64,000 nt of DNA from Psychrobacillus sp048572895 (GCF_048572895.1 NZ_CP183878.1:3720001-3784000); one strand, 5' to 3'; shown: positions 8,952 through 18,064, counted from the stretch's first letter. Numbers and translations are program-made. The notes: a model not told the origin generated them from the sequence alone.

Positions 8952-9458
8952 CTATTTTAAAATAAGTGACATATGCAGTTCTTCATAAGAAGTTTCTCCA
9001 ACCTTTAATGCCATCTCTTCTATCCCAAATACGTTAAAGCCTAATTGAATATAAAGATTCTTTGCTGCTTCATTACTTGATACGACAGATAAGTTTATCT
9101 TTTCAATTTCTTGACTAAATTTCGCTTGTTCAATCGCCAATTCCATTAAGGATTTACCTATACCTTTTCCTCTGCCAATTGGACTAACATACATGGCAAA
9201 AATATTAGCACGATGCTTCATCTTCAAGCTACTCTCCTGTAAAAGAGTGACCATCCCGATTAATTTATGTTGATCGAACGCTCCAAACGTATAGTTTCCC
9301 TTTACCTTTAAATTTCCCTTCACTCGTTCGATTGGATTTTCCCGTTGAATTGCTTCTTCATAGCTGGTACTAAATGCTTCTGGACTGTTTTGCAATGCTT
9401 CTAACCTTAACTCCCAGTATGCACTCGCATCCTCAGCTACTAATTGTCTTAATTCCAT
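8952..9458 (-). CDS. GNAT family N-acetyltransferase
   Basis: A 168-residue protein with the GNAT acetyl-CoA pyrophosphate loop at YVSPIGRGKGIGKSLM and the following LSVVSSNEAAKNLYIQLGF motif. It starts MELRQLVAEDASAYWELR, typical of single-domain enzymes that acetylate small molecules or protein N-termini. It has a good GGAGG site. The acceptor is unknown. It is one of seven GNAT genes in the window, none clustered with an obvious pathway. Confidence 0.8.
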   Translation of the reverse strand: MELRQLVAEDASAYWELRLEALQNSPEAFSTSYEEAIQRENPIERVKGNLKVKGNYTFGAFDQHKLIGMVTLLQESSLKMKHRANIFAMYVSPIGRGKGIGKSLMELAIEQAKFSQEIEKINLSVVSSNEAAKNLYIQLGFNVFGIEEMALKVGETSYEELHMSLILK

Positions 9459-9532
9459 TCTTATACCTCCAAAAAAACTTCTTTCCTAACATAATTCATG
9501 TGCATTTAAAACAAAGTTTCAGCAAGCTTGTG

Positions 9533-10282
9533 CTACATAACAAACTCTTCTTTTAGCAAGGAACAAATTGCCGCATCGCAAAATTGTCCTTTTTCAAACG
9601 CTGATTTCCGCAAAGTACCTTCATGTACAAAGCCTGCTTTTTCTAATGTTTTTTGGGATGCCATATTTTCAGGATCAAAGAGTGCTTCAATTCGATTTAA
9701 CTCCATTGTCTCAAAACCGTAACTTATAACAGACTGTAAAACCTCTGTCATAACTCCTTTTTGCCAAAAATCTGGAGTCACTTCAAAACCAATCTCTGCT
9801 TTGAAGTGATCCTTCTCCCATTCGTGATAACCACAGCTACCGATAATCTTATTATCTTGCTTTGTTGCGATTCCCCAGCGAATGCCCTGTTTTTTATGGT
9901 ATCGCTTTTGCCAATTTTTTATTAATACTTTTGCTTCCTTTAAGTCCTTAAACGTATTTAAATCATAATACTTTGTGACCTCGTCTTGTGAAAAATAATG
10001 AAATACTTCCCTTGCATCACTGGCTTCAATCGGTCGCAATAAAAATCGGTCTGTTTCCAATCTCGGGAATCTCTTTTTATGGTTATCATAAAGAAGTAAT
10101 ACAACAAATTGAGCAATAGCTATTAACCCCGCTAATATACTTAAAAAGATACTGACCCAAACATAGTTCGCAATTTCTCCGTTTCCAATAGGTCCTACTC
10201 TCGGTTGATACATAGAGTATATTCCCCAGGCATTACTAGCTAAAATAGCAAGTCCTCCAAATAATAATATCCACTTTCCCAT
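9533..10282 (-). CDS. Membrane-anchored GNAT acetyltransferase (RimJ/RimL type)
   Basis: Residues 1-70 form two hydrophobic helices (about 4-22 and 41-66) and residues 75-249 form a RimJ/RimL-type GNAT domain that starts LETDRFLLRPIEASDA and has the acetyl-CoA loop near FWQKGVMTEV and the NMASQKTLEKAGF motif. The short basic linker DNHKKRF should place the enzyme on the cytosolic face. RimJ/L enzymes are normally soluble ~180-residue proteins, so the anchor is unusual. There is no internal start with a clear ribosome site at the junction, supporting one fused product. Confidence 0.75.
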   Translation of the reverse strand: MGKWILLFGGLAILASNAWGIYSMYQPRVGPIGNGEIANYVWVSIFLSILAGLIAIAQFVVLLLYDNHKKRFPRLETDRFLLRPIEASDAREVFHYFSQDEVTKYYDLNTFKDLKEAKVLIKNWQKRYHKKQGIRWGIATKQDNKIIGSCGYHEWEKDHFKAEIGFEVTPDFWQKGVMTEVLQSVISYGFETMELNRIEALFDPENMASQKTLEKAGFVHEGTLRKSAFEKGQFCDAAICSLLKEEFVM

Positions 10283-10356
10283 TCAACGACCTCCGTAATA
10301 GTTTCATTCGTTATATACTACCGAAAATCCTTGTTGTAATGAGATGCATTTTGTAT

Positions 10357-11559
10357 TTATATTTTCTTCTCCTTGTTTAATCCCTCAATAAATTCCAAAA
10401 TACTCATTTCACCTAAAACACCGGCTTTGTGTTTCCGAACAGAGACTGCATTATTTTCCTTTTCCTGTTCTCCTATAATGAGCATAAAAGGATGCTTTTG
10501 CAATGCTGCTTCACGAATTTTCAAGCCAATTTTTTCTATCCGATTATCTATCTCCACTCGGTATCCCTCTTGTTCAAGCTGTTGCTTTACGTCCTCAGCA
10601 TATTCGATATGCGCATCCGCAATTGGTAATATCTTCACTTGAACCGGGGCCAGCCACAGCGGAAAGCTACCTTGAAAATGTTCTAAAAGAATAGCTATAA
10701 ATCGTTCAATGGACCCGTAAATTGCCCGGTGGATCATAATCGGTTGTCGTAATTGGTTGTCTTCGTCGATATATCGACACTCAAACTTCTCAGGCATTTG
10801 AAAGTCGAGCTGAACAGTGCCACATTGCCAGCTACGTCCCAAGGCATCTAATATATGAAAATCAATTTTCGGACCATAAAATGCTCCATCCCCCTCATTT
10901 ATCTGGTATTCTACCTGTTTCTGCTGAAGAACTGTTTCAAGCGCTTGCTCTGCTCGATTCCAAGTCTCAGCAGACCCCATATAATTATCTGGTCGAGTTG
11001 ATAGCTCTACTCTATAACTAAAGCCAAATTCTGAGTAAAATTCATCTACAAGGTCTAGCACCTTCGCTAGCTCACTTTCAATCTGCTCCTCCAATACAAA
11101 TAGATGAGCATCATCTTGAGTAAACGCTCGAACTCTTAATAATCCATTCAATGAACCTGATAATTCATGGCGATGGACCAACCCAAGTTCTGCATATCGA
11201 ATTGGCAGCTCTCGGTAGCTTCTTCGCTTACTATTAAAAATTAGAACGGATCCAGGACAGTTCATTGGTTTAATCGCATATTTTTGATCATCTACATCTG
11301 CGAAATACATATTTTCATGATAGTGATCCCAATGCCCTGATTTTTCCCAAAGCTCCTGCTTCATCATAATGGGTGTTTTGATCTCTTGATATCCCGCTCG
11401 TTGATGCTTTTCCCTCCAAAGATTTTCCAGTTCATTTCGCAATATCATTCCTTTTGGTAGATAAAACGGCATGCCCGGTGCTTCCTCCATCGACATAAAT
11501 AGTTCCAATTGCTGACCTAATTGTTGATGACTTACTCTTTCTTCTGCTTTCACTGACAT
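10357..11559 (-). CDS. Minimal threonyl-tRNA synthetase without TGS and editing domains
   Basis: This 400-residue class II synthetase has only the catalytic core and anticodon-binding domain of ThrRS; full bacterial enzymes are about 640 residues. The core is intact: zinc ligands Cys101 (MNCPGS), His152 (DDAHLF) and His277 (MIHRAIYGS), motif 2 around HRHELSG, motif 3 GSIERF. The anticodon-binding domain spans roughly 300-395. Missing are the N-terminal TGS domain and the editing domain that removes mis-charged Ser. The ATG at 11559 is set by AATGGAGG 7 nt upstream. Two T-box leaders precede it, as in the thrZ arrangement of B. subtilis. Likely a starvation-induced second enzyme; a housekeeping thrS is presumably elsewhere. 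Confidence 0.88.
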   Translation of the reverse strand: MSVKAEERVSHQQLGQQLELFMSMEEAPGMPFYLPKGMILRNELENLWREKHQRAGYQEIKTPIMMKQELWEKSGHWDHYHENMYFADVDDQKYAIKPMNCPGSVLIFNSKRRSYRELPIRYAELGLVHRHELSGSLNGLLRVRAFTQDDAHLFVLEEQIESELAKVLDLVDEFYSEFGFSYRVELSTRPDNYMGSAETWNRAEQALETVLQQKQVEYQINEGDGAFYGPKIDFHILDALGRSWQCGTVQLDFQMPEKFECRYIDEDNQLRQPIMIHRAIYGSIERFIAILLEHFQGSFPLWLAPVQVKILPIADAHIEYAEDVKQQLEQEGYRVEIDNRIEKIGLKIREAALQKHPFMLIIGEQEKENNAVSVRKHKAGVLGEMSILEFIEGLNKEKKI

Positions 11560-11596
11560 GTGAATTCCTCCATTTTCAAATAAATTTTGCCTATCA

Positions 11597-11842
11597 AAAA
11601 AGACCACACCCATCCCGGTAAAGGGACGAGTGTGGTCGTGGTTCCACCCTAATTTGCAACATAAAAAATAGTTGCGCTCATATAAGATAACGGTTTCCCG
11701 ATTATGGATAATTACATAAATGCGTTCCCCATAATTGCTCCAAGGTGGTAAATCATTCCGCTTTCTTTAAGGGCTTTCAGTCGGTGACCCCATTCTCTGA
11801 AAAGAAAGTATAAAATGATTCATGTCCTTTTCTTCGCTTGAA
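11597..11842 (-). promoter_or_regulatory. T-box riboswitch, gene-proximal copy
   Basis: The minus strand carries the T-box sequence AGGGTGGAACCACG followed by a 15-bp terminator (GACCACAC-CGTCCC and complement) and TTTTTT. A Stem I region with AGAGAA and an ACCGACTGAAAG apical loop lies upstream. The T-box bases can pair alternatively to form the antiterminator. An ACC triplet on the 3' side of Stem I is a candidate threonine specifier, which fits the downstream ThrRS; I did not fold it formally. Confidence 0.88.
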
Positions 11843-11857
11843 TATTAATTTAAATAC

Positions 11858-12112
11858 AAAAAGACCACACCCATCCCTGGTAAAGGGACGAGTGTGGTCG
11901 TGGTTCCACCCTAATTTGCAACATAAAAAATCTATTGCGCTCATACAAGATAACGGTTTCCCGATTATGGATAATTACATAAATGCGTTCCCCATAATTG
12001 CTCCAAGGCGGTAAATCATTCGCTTTTCTTTAAGGGCTTTCAGTCGGTGGCCCTATTCTCTGATAAGAAAATTTAAAATGATTCATGTCCTTTTCTTCGC
12101 TTGTTACTTTTA
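11858..12112 (-). promoter_or_regulatory. T-box riboswitch, gene-distal copy
   Basis: A second complete leader (Stem I, T-box AGGGTGGAACCACG, terminator with T run) lies 262 nt upstream of the first and is very similar throughout, including the region around the ACC candidate specifier. Two leaders in series should give stricter, more cooperative dependence on uncharged tRNA-Thr. Confidence 0.87.
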
Positions 12113-12119
12113 TTTTTTT

Positions 12120-12148
12120 AGTATATGCAACAAAATTCAAATAGTCAA
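12120..12148 (-). promoter_or_regulatory. Promoter of the tandem T-box / ThrRS unit
   Basis: On the minus strand TTGACT and TATACT are separated by exactly 17 bp, just upstream of the distal T-box leader. Nothing similar lies between the two leaders. Confidence 0.75.
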
Positions 12149-12157
12149 TATTACTTT

Positions 12158-13495
12158 TTATTTTTTTGACGTGATTCGCTTCGCCAATTGCTGTAATGGA
12201 TCCCAAACGCCATTAAACGGAGGGGCATATGCAAGATCAAGATCCAATAGCTCAGAAAAGGACATTCGATGATAAAGTGCCGTTGCTAATACATCAACCC
12301 TTTTATCTACACCATTTCCTCCAATAATTTGACCACCTAATAGCTGTTGATCATCCTTACGATAAATCAATTTCATATGCATTGTTTCCTTACCAGGGTA
12401 ATAGCCTGCGATGTCAGTCGTTTCCTGGACATGCACGCCATAGGAAATACCAAGCTGGTCTGCTTCTTTCTCAGACAAACCAGTTTTCCCAAGCGCCAAA
12501 TCAAAAAATTTCATGATGGTTGTGCCAACAATCCCTTTAAATTCATTTTTTTGACCAATCATATTTAATCCAGCCATTCGCCCCTGTTTATTAGCAGTAG
12601 TTCCTAAGGGGATATAATCATTCAATTGTTTAATACGATGAAAATGTGTTGCACAATCTCCAGCCGCATAAATATTTTCCACATTCGTTTCTAAGTGATT
12701 ATTTACTACAATTGCTCCATTTGGATGCATTTGAATGTCAGTACCATCTAAAAAGTCCGTTGTAGGTTTAACTCCGACTGCTACTAAAACTAAGTCCGTC
12801 GGATAGCTCCCTTTATCTGTTACTACATTGTTTACTCGAGTATCTCCCGTAAACGATTGAACTTCTTCATTTAATAATACTTCGACATTTTTATCCTTTG
12901 CATGTTCGTGTATAAAACATGCAATATCGTTATCAAATATGCCGGCAAGCTGATTGCCTCTTTGAATAATACGTACTTTTTTTCCAATGCTGACAAAGTT
13001 TTCAGCCATTTCTAATCCAATATATCCTCCACCAATAATAGTAACCTGTTGAACATTTTCTAAATCTGCGATAATCGCCTCTGTATTTGGAATCGTTTTA
13101 ATCGTATGAATCCCTAACAAATGATTGCCATCCCAATTAGGAATAACTGGGGTAGCACCTGTTGCTATTAGTAAATGGTCATAGCTTATGATGAAATTAT
13201 CTCTCGTTTGCAGGATGTCCCCTGACACAGTTTTATTTATCGGATTGACTTTTGTCACTTCATATCCTGTCTTTGCATCAATGCCATATTTACTTCGGAA
13301 CATTTCTACACTTCGAGCTATAACGTCTGTTGAAGAAGTCACATGCTTTCCAACTACATAGGGTAATCCACACTGCCCATAGGAATAGATATGCCCTTTT
13401 TCGAGTGTCGTAATTTGAGCACTTGGATCATTACGTACAATTTCCATTGCCGCACTCATCCCTGCTGCATCCCCTCCGATTATTACGTAGTGCAT
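12158..13495 (-). CDS. FAD/NAD(P)-dependent disulfide oxidoreductase, CoA-disulfide reductase family
   Basis: A 445-residue flavoprotein: FAD-binding GGDAAGMSAAME at the N-terminus, the single redox cysteine in YGQCGLPYVVG (near residue 43), the NAD(P)H-binding GGGYIGLEMAE, and the second FAD motif IYAAGDCA, followed by the dimerisation domain. This is the arrangement of CoA-disulfide reductase and related NADH oxidases, which use one cysteine rather than a CxxxxC pair. No rhodanese domain is fused. ATG at 13495 follows AGAGGAGGAAAG. It lies next to a catalase, consistent with thiol/peroxide defence. Confidence 0.82.
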   Translation of the reverse strand: MHYVIIGGDAAGMSAAMEIVRNDPSAQITTLEKGHIYSYGQCGLPYVVGKHVTSSTDVIARSVEMFRSKYGIDAKTGYEVTKVNPINKTVSGDILQTRDNFIISYDHLLIATGATPVIPNWDGNHLLGIHTIKTIPNTEAIIADLENVQQVTIIGGGYIGLEMAENFVSIGKKVRIIQRGNQLAGIFDNDIACFIHEHAKDKNVEVLLNEEVQSFTGDTRVNNVVTDKGSYPTDLVLVAVGVKPTTDFLDGTDIQMHPNGAIVVNNHLETNVENIYAAGDCATHFHRIKQLNDYIPLGTTANKQGRMAGLNMIGQKNEFKGIVGTTIMKFFDLALGKTGLSEKEADQLGISYGVHVQETTDIAGYYPGKETMHMKLIYRKDDQQLLGGQIIGGNGVDKRVDVLATALYHRMSFSELLDLDLAYAPPFNGVWDPLQQLAKRITSKK

Positions 13496-13633
13496 GAAAC
13501 TTTCCTCCTCTGCTTTACTCCTATTCATCACATTCTATATGACACAGGCATTTTCCTCTCAGTATCCGTAAAACTTCACCTTTGTTATACATAAAGATAT
13601 AAAATACTCTTTAATTCAACCTTTTAATCTATG

Positions 13634-13668
13634 TAAAAAGGCATGCCCTAATAACTGGACATGCCCAC
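13634..13668 (-). terminator. Terminator of the catalase gene
   Basis: On the minus strand GGCATG pairs with CATGCC across a loop, followed by TTTTT, immediately after the catalase stop. Confidence 0.7.
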
Positions 13669-13676
13669 CTAATTGT

Positions 13677-15713
13677 TTATACTGTCCGGTTCCAGAAACG
13701 ATGCGTAGCAATAGCAGTTAAGAAACTATCCACAAAGCTATTGCCAGTTTCTTTGCAAAGAACTCCAGCTTGACCAGTAAAGTGAAGATTATCGATTAGT
13801 TGCTCTCCACTAAATGTAGCAGCGATTGGTTTGAAATGAGCATAAGCTTCCTTGACAAAATACGAGGCTTCTTTTTCGAACATGGCCGTTTTACCATGCA
13901 AGCTTGCCACATATACTGCATCAAATAGTACTGAATCAGCAGTTAAGAAAGTATGATCTACCGGTAGCAGCGTCCCATCCGCTCCAGTAACTGACCCATG
14001 ATGATCACTCACTATTTCTGGCATTGCTCCACCTGCTTTTAAATCAGCTAGAATCGTTGCTAAATCCTCGTCAAACCCCTCTCCAACTAAAACAGCTATT
14101 TTCCTAGTTTGTGGCGTCATAACAGTATTCAACTGACTAAGAGCTGGGGAAGATTTTGTATTAGTGGAAGTACTTACACCTTGCACGACTAGCCCTAAAT
14201 TTTCCGCTACCTTACTTGCTAAATCCAAATCTACATGCGCGAACATTTCTAGCACTTGTTGGCGAACAGTCAGTTCCTTACATTTACCAAGCTCGAAGCT
14301 GAATGCACTAATAATATGTTCTTTTTCCGGATCACTCATGCTATTCCAAAATAACGTAGCTTGCGAGAAATGGTCTTTAAAGCTCTCACTTCGAGCTCGA
14401 ACTTTATGAGCATCTATCTTCTCCTGATAATGCGTATATCCACCTTCTGCTTCACTAACAGGTGTTGGGGAATTTCCAGCAAGAGAGTTTTTATGGTAGC
14501 TCACTCTTCCTACATTAATCGATTGCCTTCCATATCCATCACGTTGGTTATTATGGAACGGACAAACAGGTCTATTTATAGGTAGTTCATGAAAATTAGG
14601 TCCGCCAAGGCGGATTAATTGTGTATCTGTATATGAGAACAATCGTCCCTGAAGTAGCGGATCATTTGAGAAGTCTATTCCTGGTACAACACTTCCTGGA
14701 TGAAATGCAACTTGCTCCGTTTCGGCAAATACATTATCTACATTACGATTTAATGTCATCTTGCCTAAAATTTTTACTGGTATTTCTTCCTCTGGCCATA
14801 GTTTAGTAGGGTCTAAAATATCAAAATCAAATATAAATTCATCATCTTCTGCAATTAGTTGAACACCAAGTTCATACTCTGGAAAATCCCCATTATCAAT
14901 CGCATCATATAGATCACGACGATGGAAATCCGGATCTTTCCCATTTAGCTTTTGTGCTTCATCCCATACAACAGAATGGGTACCAAGTAACGGTTTCCAA
15001 TGAAACTTCACGAAATGGGACTTACCTGCCTCATTAATGAATCGGAATGTATTTACACCAAACCCTTCCATCATACGGAAGCTACGTGGAATAGCACGAT
15101 CTGACATCGCCCACATTATCATATGCGCCGTCTCCTGATTGTTTGCAACAAAATCCCAAAACGTATCATGAGCCGTAGCTGCTTGTGGAATTTCATTGTG
15201 TGGTTCTGGCTTTAAAGCATGCACTAGGTCTGGGAATTTAATAGCATCTTGTATAAAAAAAACTGGAATATTATTTCCTACTAAATCATAATTTCCCTCT
15301 TCCGTATAAAATTTCGTTGCAAATCCTCTAGCATCCCGTGCTAACTCACCAGATCCACGTGATCCAGCCACAGTAGAAAACCTTACAAAAACAGGAGTCT
15401 TTGTGCCAGGTGTTTGTAAAAATTTCGCTTTTGTAAATTCACTCGCAGATTCGTATAGCTCAAACTCCCCATGAGCCGCATATCCTCTTGCATGTACAAC
15501 ACGCTCTGGAATACGTTCATGATCAAAATGCGTCATTTTTTCACGGAAATGAAAGTCTTCTATCAAAGTAGGTCCTCGTTCTCCCGCTTTTAAAGAGAAT
15601 TCGTCCTCCGATACTTTTAGTCCTTGATTGGTAGTCATTGCTTGTCCTTGATCGTCTACACGGAATTCTTCTAATTGTTCATTTTTGCTGTTTTCATTTA
15701 CTTTCTTATCCAA
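13677..15713 (-). CDS. katE: Large-subunit catalase (clade 2, HPII/KatE type)
   Basis: The 678-residue length and a C-terminal flavodoxin/DJ-1-like domain (from about residue 540, starting KIAVLVGEGFDEDLA) mark the large-subunit catalases. Catalytic His lies in VVHARGYAAHG, catalytic Asn in GNNIPVFFIQD, and the haem-ligand Tyr in RLFSYTDTQLIRLG. It converts hydrogen peroxide to water and oxygen. In B. subtilis the comparable KatE belongs to the general stress regulon. An upstream GGGAGG site and TAA-bounded leader support this start. Monocistronic with its own terminator. Confidence 0.92.
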   Translation of the reverse strand: MDKKVNENSKNEQLEEFRVDDQGQAMTTNQGLKVSEDEFSLKAGERGPTLIEDFHFREKMTHFDHERIPERVVHARGYAAHGEFELYESASEFTKAKFLQTPGTKTPVFVRFSTVAGSRGSGELARDARGFATKFYTEEGNYDLVGNNIPVFFIQDAIKFPDLVHALKPEPHNEIPQAATAHDTFWDFVANNQETAHMIMWAMSDRAIPRSFRMMEGFGVNTFRFINEAGKSHFVKFHWKPLLGTHSVVWDEAQKLNGKDPDFHRRDLYDAIDNGDFPEYELGVQLIAEDDEFIFDFDILDPTKLWPEEEIPVKILGKMTLNRNVDNVFAETEQVAFHPGSVVPGIDFSNDPLLQGRLFSYTDTQLIRLGGPNFHELPINRPVCPFHNNQRDGYGRQSINVGRVSYHKNSLAGNSPTPVSEAEGGYTHYQEKIDAHKVRARSESFKDHFSQATLFWNSMSDPEKEHIISAFSFELGKCKELTVRQQVLEMFAHVDLDLASKVAENLGLVVQGVSTSTNTKSSPALSQLNTVMTPQTRKIAVLVGEGFDEDLATILADLKAGGAMPEIVSDHHGSVTGADGTLLPVDHTFLTADSVLFDAVYVASLHGKTAMFEKEASYFVKEAYAHFKPIAATFSGEQLIDNLHFTGQAGVLCKETGNSFVDSFLTAIATHRFWNRTV

Positions 15714-15873
15714 CTAAATTCCTCCCTTATATATTTATCTTCACATTTATTAATACCCCATAAAATTTCGTAAAAACATCTTTATAAATTACCTCTTAGA
15801 TGCGTTTATTTGTAATTCATAAAATAGCAGAGTTAGAAAAATCTAAGTCACAGTAAAACGATAAGAACTAGTA

Positions 15874-15902
15874 TTGACTTCATCAAAATGAAGTAGTACG
15901 AT
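15874..15902 (+). promoter_or_regulatory. Promoter of the SAM-riboswitch transcript
   Basis: TTGACT and TACGAT are separated by 17 bp, about 20 nt before the first helix of the SAM-I aptamer. Confidence 0.6.
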
Positions 15903-15922
15903 TATTTCAACAACTGCATACT

Positions 15923-16068
15923 ACTTATTAAGAGAAGCTGAGGGACTGGTCCGATGATGCTTCAGCAACCGCCACAAATATTGGTATGGTGCTACTTCCA
16001 GCAAGAAAATTGAGAGATAAGTGTACATAAATCTACTACTTACTCTTTTCATTTTGAGAAGGGTTTTT
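15923..16068 (+). promoter_or_regulatory. SAM-I (S-box) riboswitch with terminator
   Basis: P1 is closed by ACTTAT (15923-15928) and ATAAGT (16017-16022). Between them are conserved S-box elements AGAGAAGCTGAGGGACTGG, CAGCAACC and GGTGCTACTTCCAGCAAG. A hairpin with loop ATTTT at 16042-16060 and a T6 run follow. High S-adenosylmethionine should stabilise the aptamer and terminate transcription, so the genes downstream are expected on during sulfur or methionine limitation. Confidence 0.92.
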
Positions 16069-16127
16069 TATTTCCTTTCAATACCGACTTAACAAATAGG
16101 AATAATTTAATTAAAGGAGATGACAAC

Positions 16128-17291
16128 TTGAATAATTTGTACATTAAAACGGAAAAACAGCAACTATGGATTAGCCGTTTATATGAGTTAGAAGATAAGT
16201 TTAAAAGCAAATCCGCCCAAATCGATGAACAATCTATTTTCCCAAAAGAAAATGTAGAGGATCTAATCAAACTTGGATATGCAAGCCTTACTCTACCCGA
16301 ATCGTATGGTGGCAAAGGGTTTTCTGTCTACGATATGGTTCTTCTACAAGAAACACTTGCTAGCTTTGATGCCAATACGGCTTTATCTGTAGGTTGGAGC
16401 TTAGGTGTAGTTGGTGAATTATTCGAAAACAAACTATGGACGAAGGAGAAACTAGACTTTTTTGCGGCAGAAGTATTTAACGGGGCACTCGTAAATCGTT
16501 CTGTTAGTGAGGCTCAAACTGGAAGTCCGACGCGTGGAGGGAGACCAGGAACTACTGCCATAAAAGACGGAGATTCTTGGGTATTAAATGGACGTAAAAT
16601 ATTTACGACCGCTTCCCCTGTACTTTCCTACTTTTTAACATCTGCTTGGATTGAGGAAAAAGAAAGAGTTGGCTTCTTCCTTATTCCTCGTAATACAGAG
16701 GGTCTTTCCATTGAAGAAACCTGGGACGTAATATCCATGCGCGGAACGAGCAGTAACGACTTAGTACTAAATAACGTAATCGTTCATGAATCGTATTTAG
16801 TAGAGCTCCCTGAATTCGCTAGTGGCGGGAAGATAAACGGTTGGCTATTACATATACCAGCGACTTACCTAGGAATTGCACAAGCAGCAAGAGACTATGC
16901 AGTACATTTTGCCAATACCCATTCACCAAATAGCCTGGATGGACCTATAGCACAGCTACCTAATGTTCAGCAGCTCATCGGAGAAATAGATTTAGAGCTT
17001 ACGAAGGCTAGAATAGTCATATACGGTGTTGCTTCTGCCTATGACAATGAGTCTACAAAAGATTTACTATCCAACGAAGTAAGCGTGGCGAAGCATATTG
17101 TTACTAATTCTGCTATTACTATTGTCGACAAAGCGATGCGATTAGTTGGAGCCAAAAGCTTGCAACGAGCAAATCCACTACAACGTTATTACCGAGATGT
17201 CCGAGCAGGACTCCATAATCCTCCTATGGATGATATGACCATTAAAAAGCTGGCACTTTCGGCGTTAGAAGAAGTTAAAAATAAAAACTAA
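16128..17291 (+). CDS. Acyl-CoA dehydrogenase-family flavoprotein under SAM-I control
   Basis: A 387-residue protein with the acyl-CoA dehydrogenase fold: N-terminal helical domain (LPESYGGKGFSVYD), FAD-contacting segment (SVSEAQTGSP then GRKIFTTASP), and a C-terminal helical bundle. The TTG start is set by AAGGAG 8 nt upstream. Related flavoproteins near sulfur genes (SfnB/DszC-like) act on organosulfur compounds, and control by a SAM-I riboswitch points to sulfur scavenging rather than fatty-acid oxidation. The FMN reductase usually partnered with such monooxygenases is not next to it. Substrate unknown. Confidence 0.8.
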   Translation: MNNLYIKTEKQQLWISRLYELEDKFKSKSAQIDEQSIFPKENVEDLIKLGYASLTLPESYGGKGFSVYDMVLLQETLASFDANTALSVGWSLGVVGELFENKLWTKEKLDFFAAEVFNGALVNRSVSEAQTGSPTRGGRPGTTAIKDGDSWVLNGRKIFTTASPVLSYFLTSAWIEEKERVGFFLIPRNTEGLSIEETWDVISMRGTSSNDLVLNNVIVHESYLVELPEFASGGKINGWLLHIPATYLGIAQAARDYAVHFANTHSPNSLDGPIAQLPNVQQLIGEIDLELTKARIVIYGVASAYDNESTKDLLSNEVSVAKHIVTNSAITIVDKAMRLVGAKSLQRANPLQRYYRDVRAGLHNPPMDDMTIKKLALSALEEVKNKN

Positions 17292-17314
17292 GTGAAATGA
17301 TAAGGAGAATGAAC

Positions 17315-17970
17315 ATGAAAAAGTATTTAAAATTAGCAGCAGTTGAGTGATTCTGGTAAGACTACTTTACTACGCTGCATTAAATTTTTAGAAAAAGCCG
17401 ATAGTGGTAAGGCAACTTTTGGCGATTTACAAGTAAATTTGCATGATGCCTCTAAAAAAGATATCCACACCATTCGACAAAATACAGCTTTCGTATTTCA
17501 AAATTATAATTTATCCAATAATAAAACAGCTCTCGAAAATGTAACGGAGGGTCTCATTATCGTCGTAAAATACCTAAATACGAAGCAATTGATATTGGTA
17601 AAAAAGCTTTGGAAAAGGTAGATTTATCGGACAAATATGATTCCTATCCTAGTCAGCTTTCTGGCGGTCAGCAGCAGCATTGAACCCCGATATTATTCTA
17701 TTCGATGAACCAACCTCTGCATTAGACCCCGAGTTGGTTGGAGAAGTACTAACGGTCATGAAAAATATTGCCAATGAAGGTACTACTATGTTAGTCGTTA
17801 CACATGAAATGTCCTTTGCAAAAGATGTCGCGAACTGAGTTATCTTTATGGATGGTGGAGTAGTAGTTGAAGAAGGTACACCTCATGATATTTTCGTAAG
17901 CCCAAAAGAAGAACGCACGAAGAAATTCTTAAAACGTGAGTTACCAGAGGATTACACGTTTTATATTTAG
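17315..17970 (+). pseudogene. Relic of an amino-acid (cystine-type) ABC transporter, fused by deletion
   Basis: A good ribosome site is followed by ten codons of a solute-binding-protein signal peptide (MKKYLKLAAV). These run straight into the Walker A region of a GlnQ/TcyN-type ATPase (SDSGKTTLLRC), so the rest of the binding protein, the permease and the ATPase N-terminus are gone. Further damage follows: a frameshift near 17560, a gap after SGGQQQ near 17685 that removes about ten residues, and a TGA inside the segment DVAN-VIFMDGG near 17838. The C-terminal EEGTPHDIFVSPKEERT tail is still readable. It cannot encode a working ATPase. Confidence 0.88.
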
Positions 17971-18007
17971 ACAACGATCACGTCGTAGATTTTCTGAGAT
18001 TAAGATT

Positions 18008-18048
18008 AAAAGCGGTGGAAAATGATTAAATCATCTTCCACCGCTTTT
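18008..18048. terminator. Strong bidirectional terminator
   Basis: A 13-bp perfect stem (AAAAGCGGTGGAA and complement) lies between the transporter relic and the convergent fabI gene. Confidence 0.85.
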
Positions 18049-18064
18049 ATGATTGAATATTAAT

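Noticed and set aside
13391..13594. Plus-strand ORF over the start of the disulfide oxidoreductase gene
   Set aside because: Antisense shadow without ribosome site or recognisable domain.
17343..17621. Functional ABC ATPase
   Set aside because: The N-terminus, the region after SGGQQQ and one sense codon are lost, so only a relic remains.
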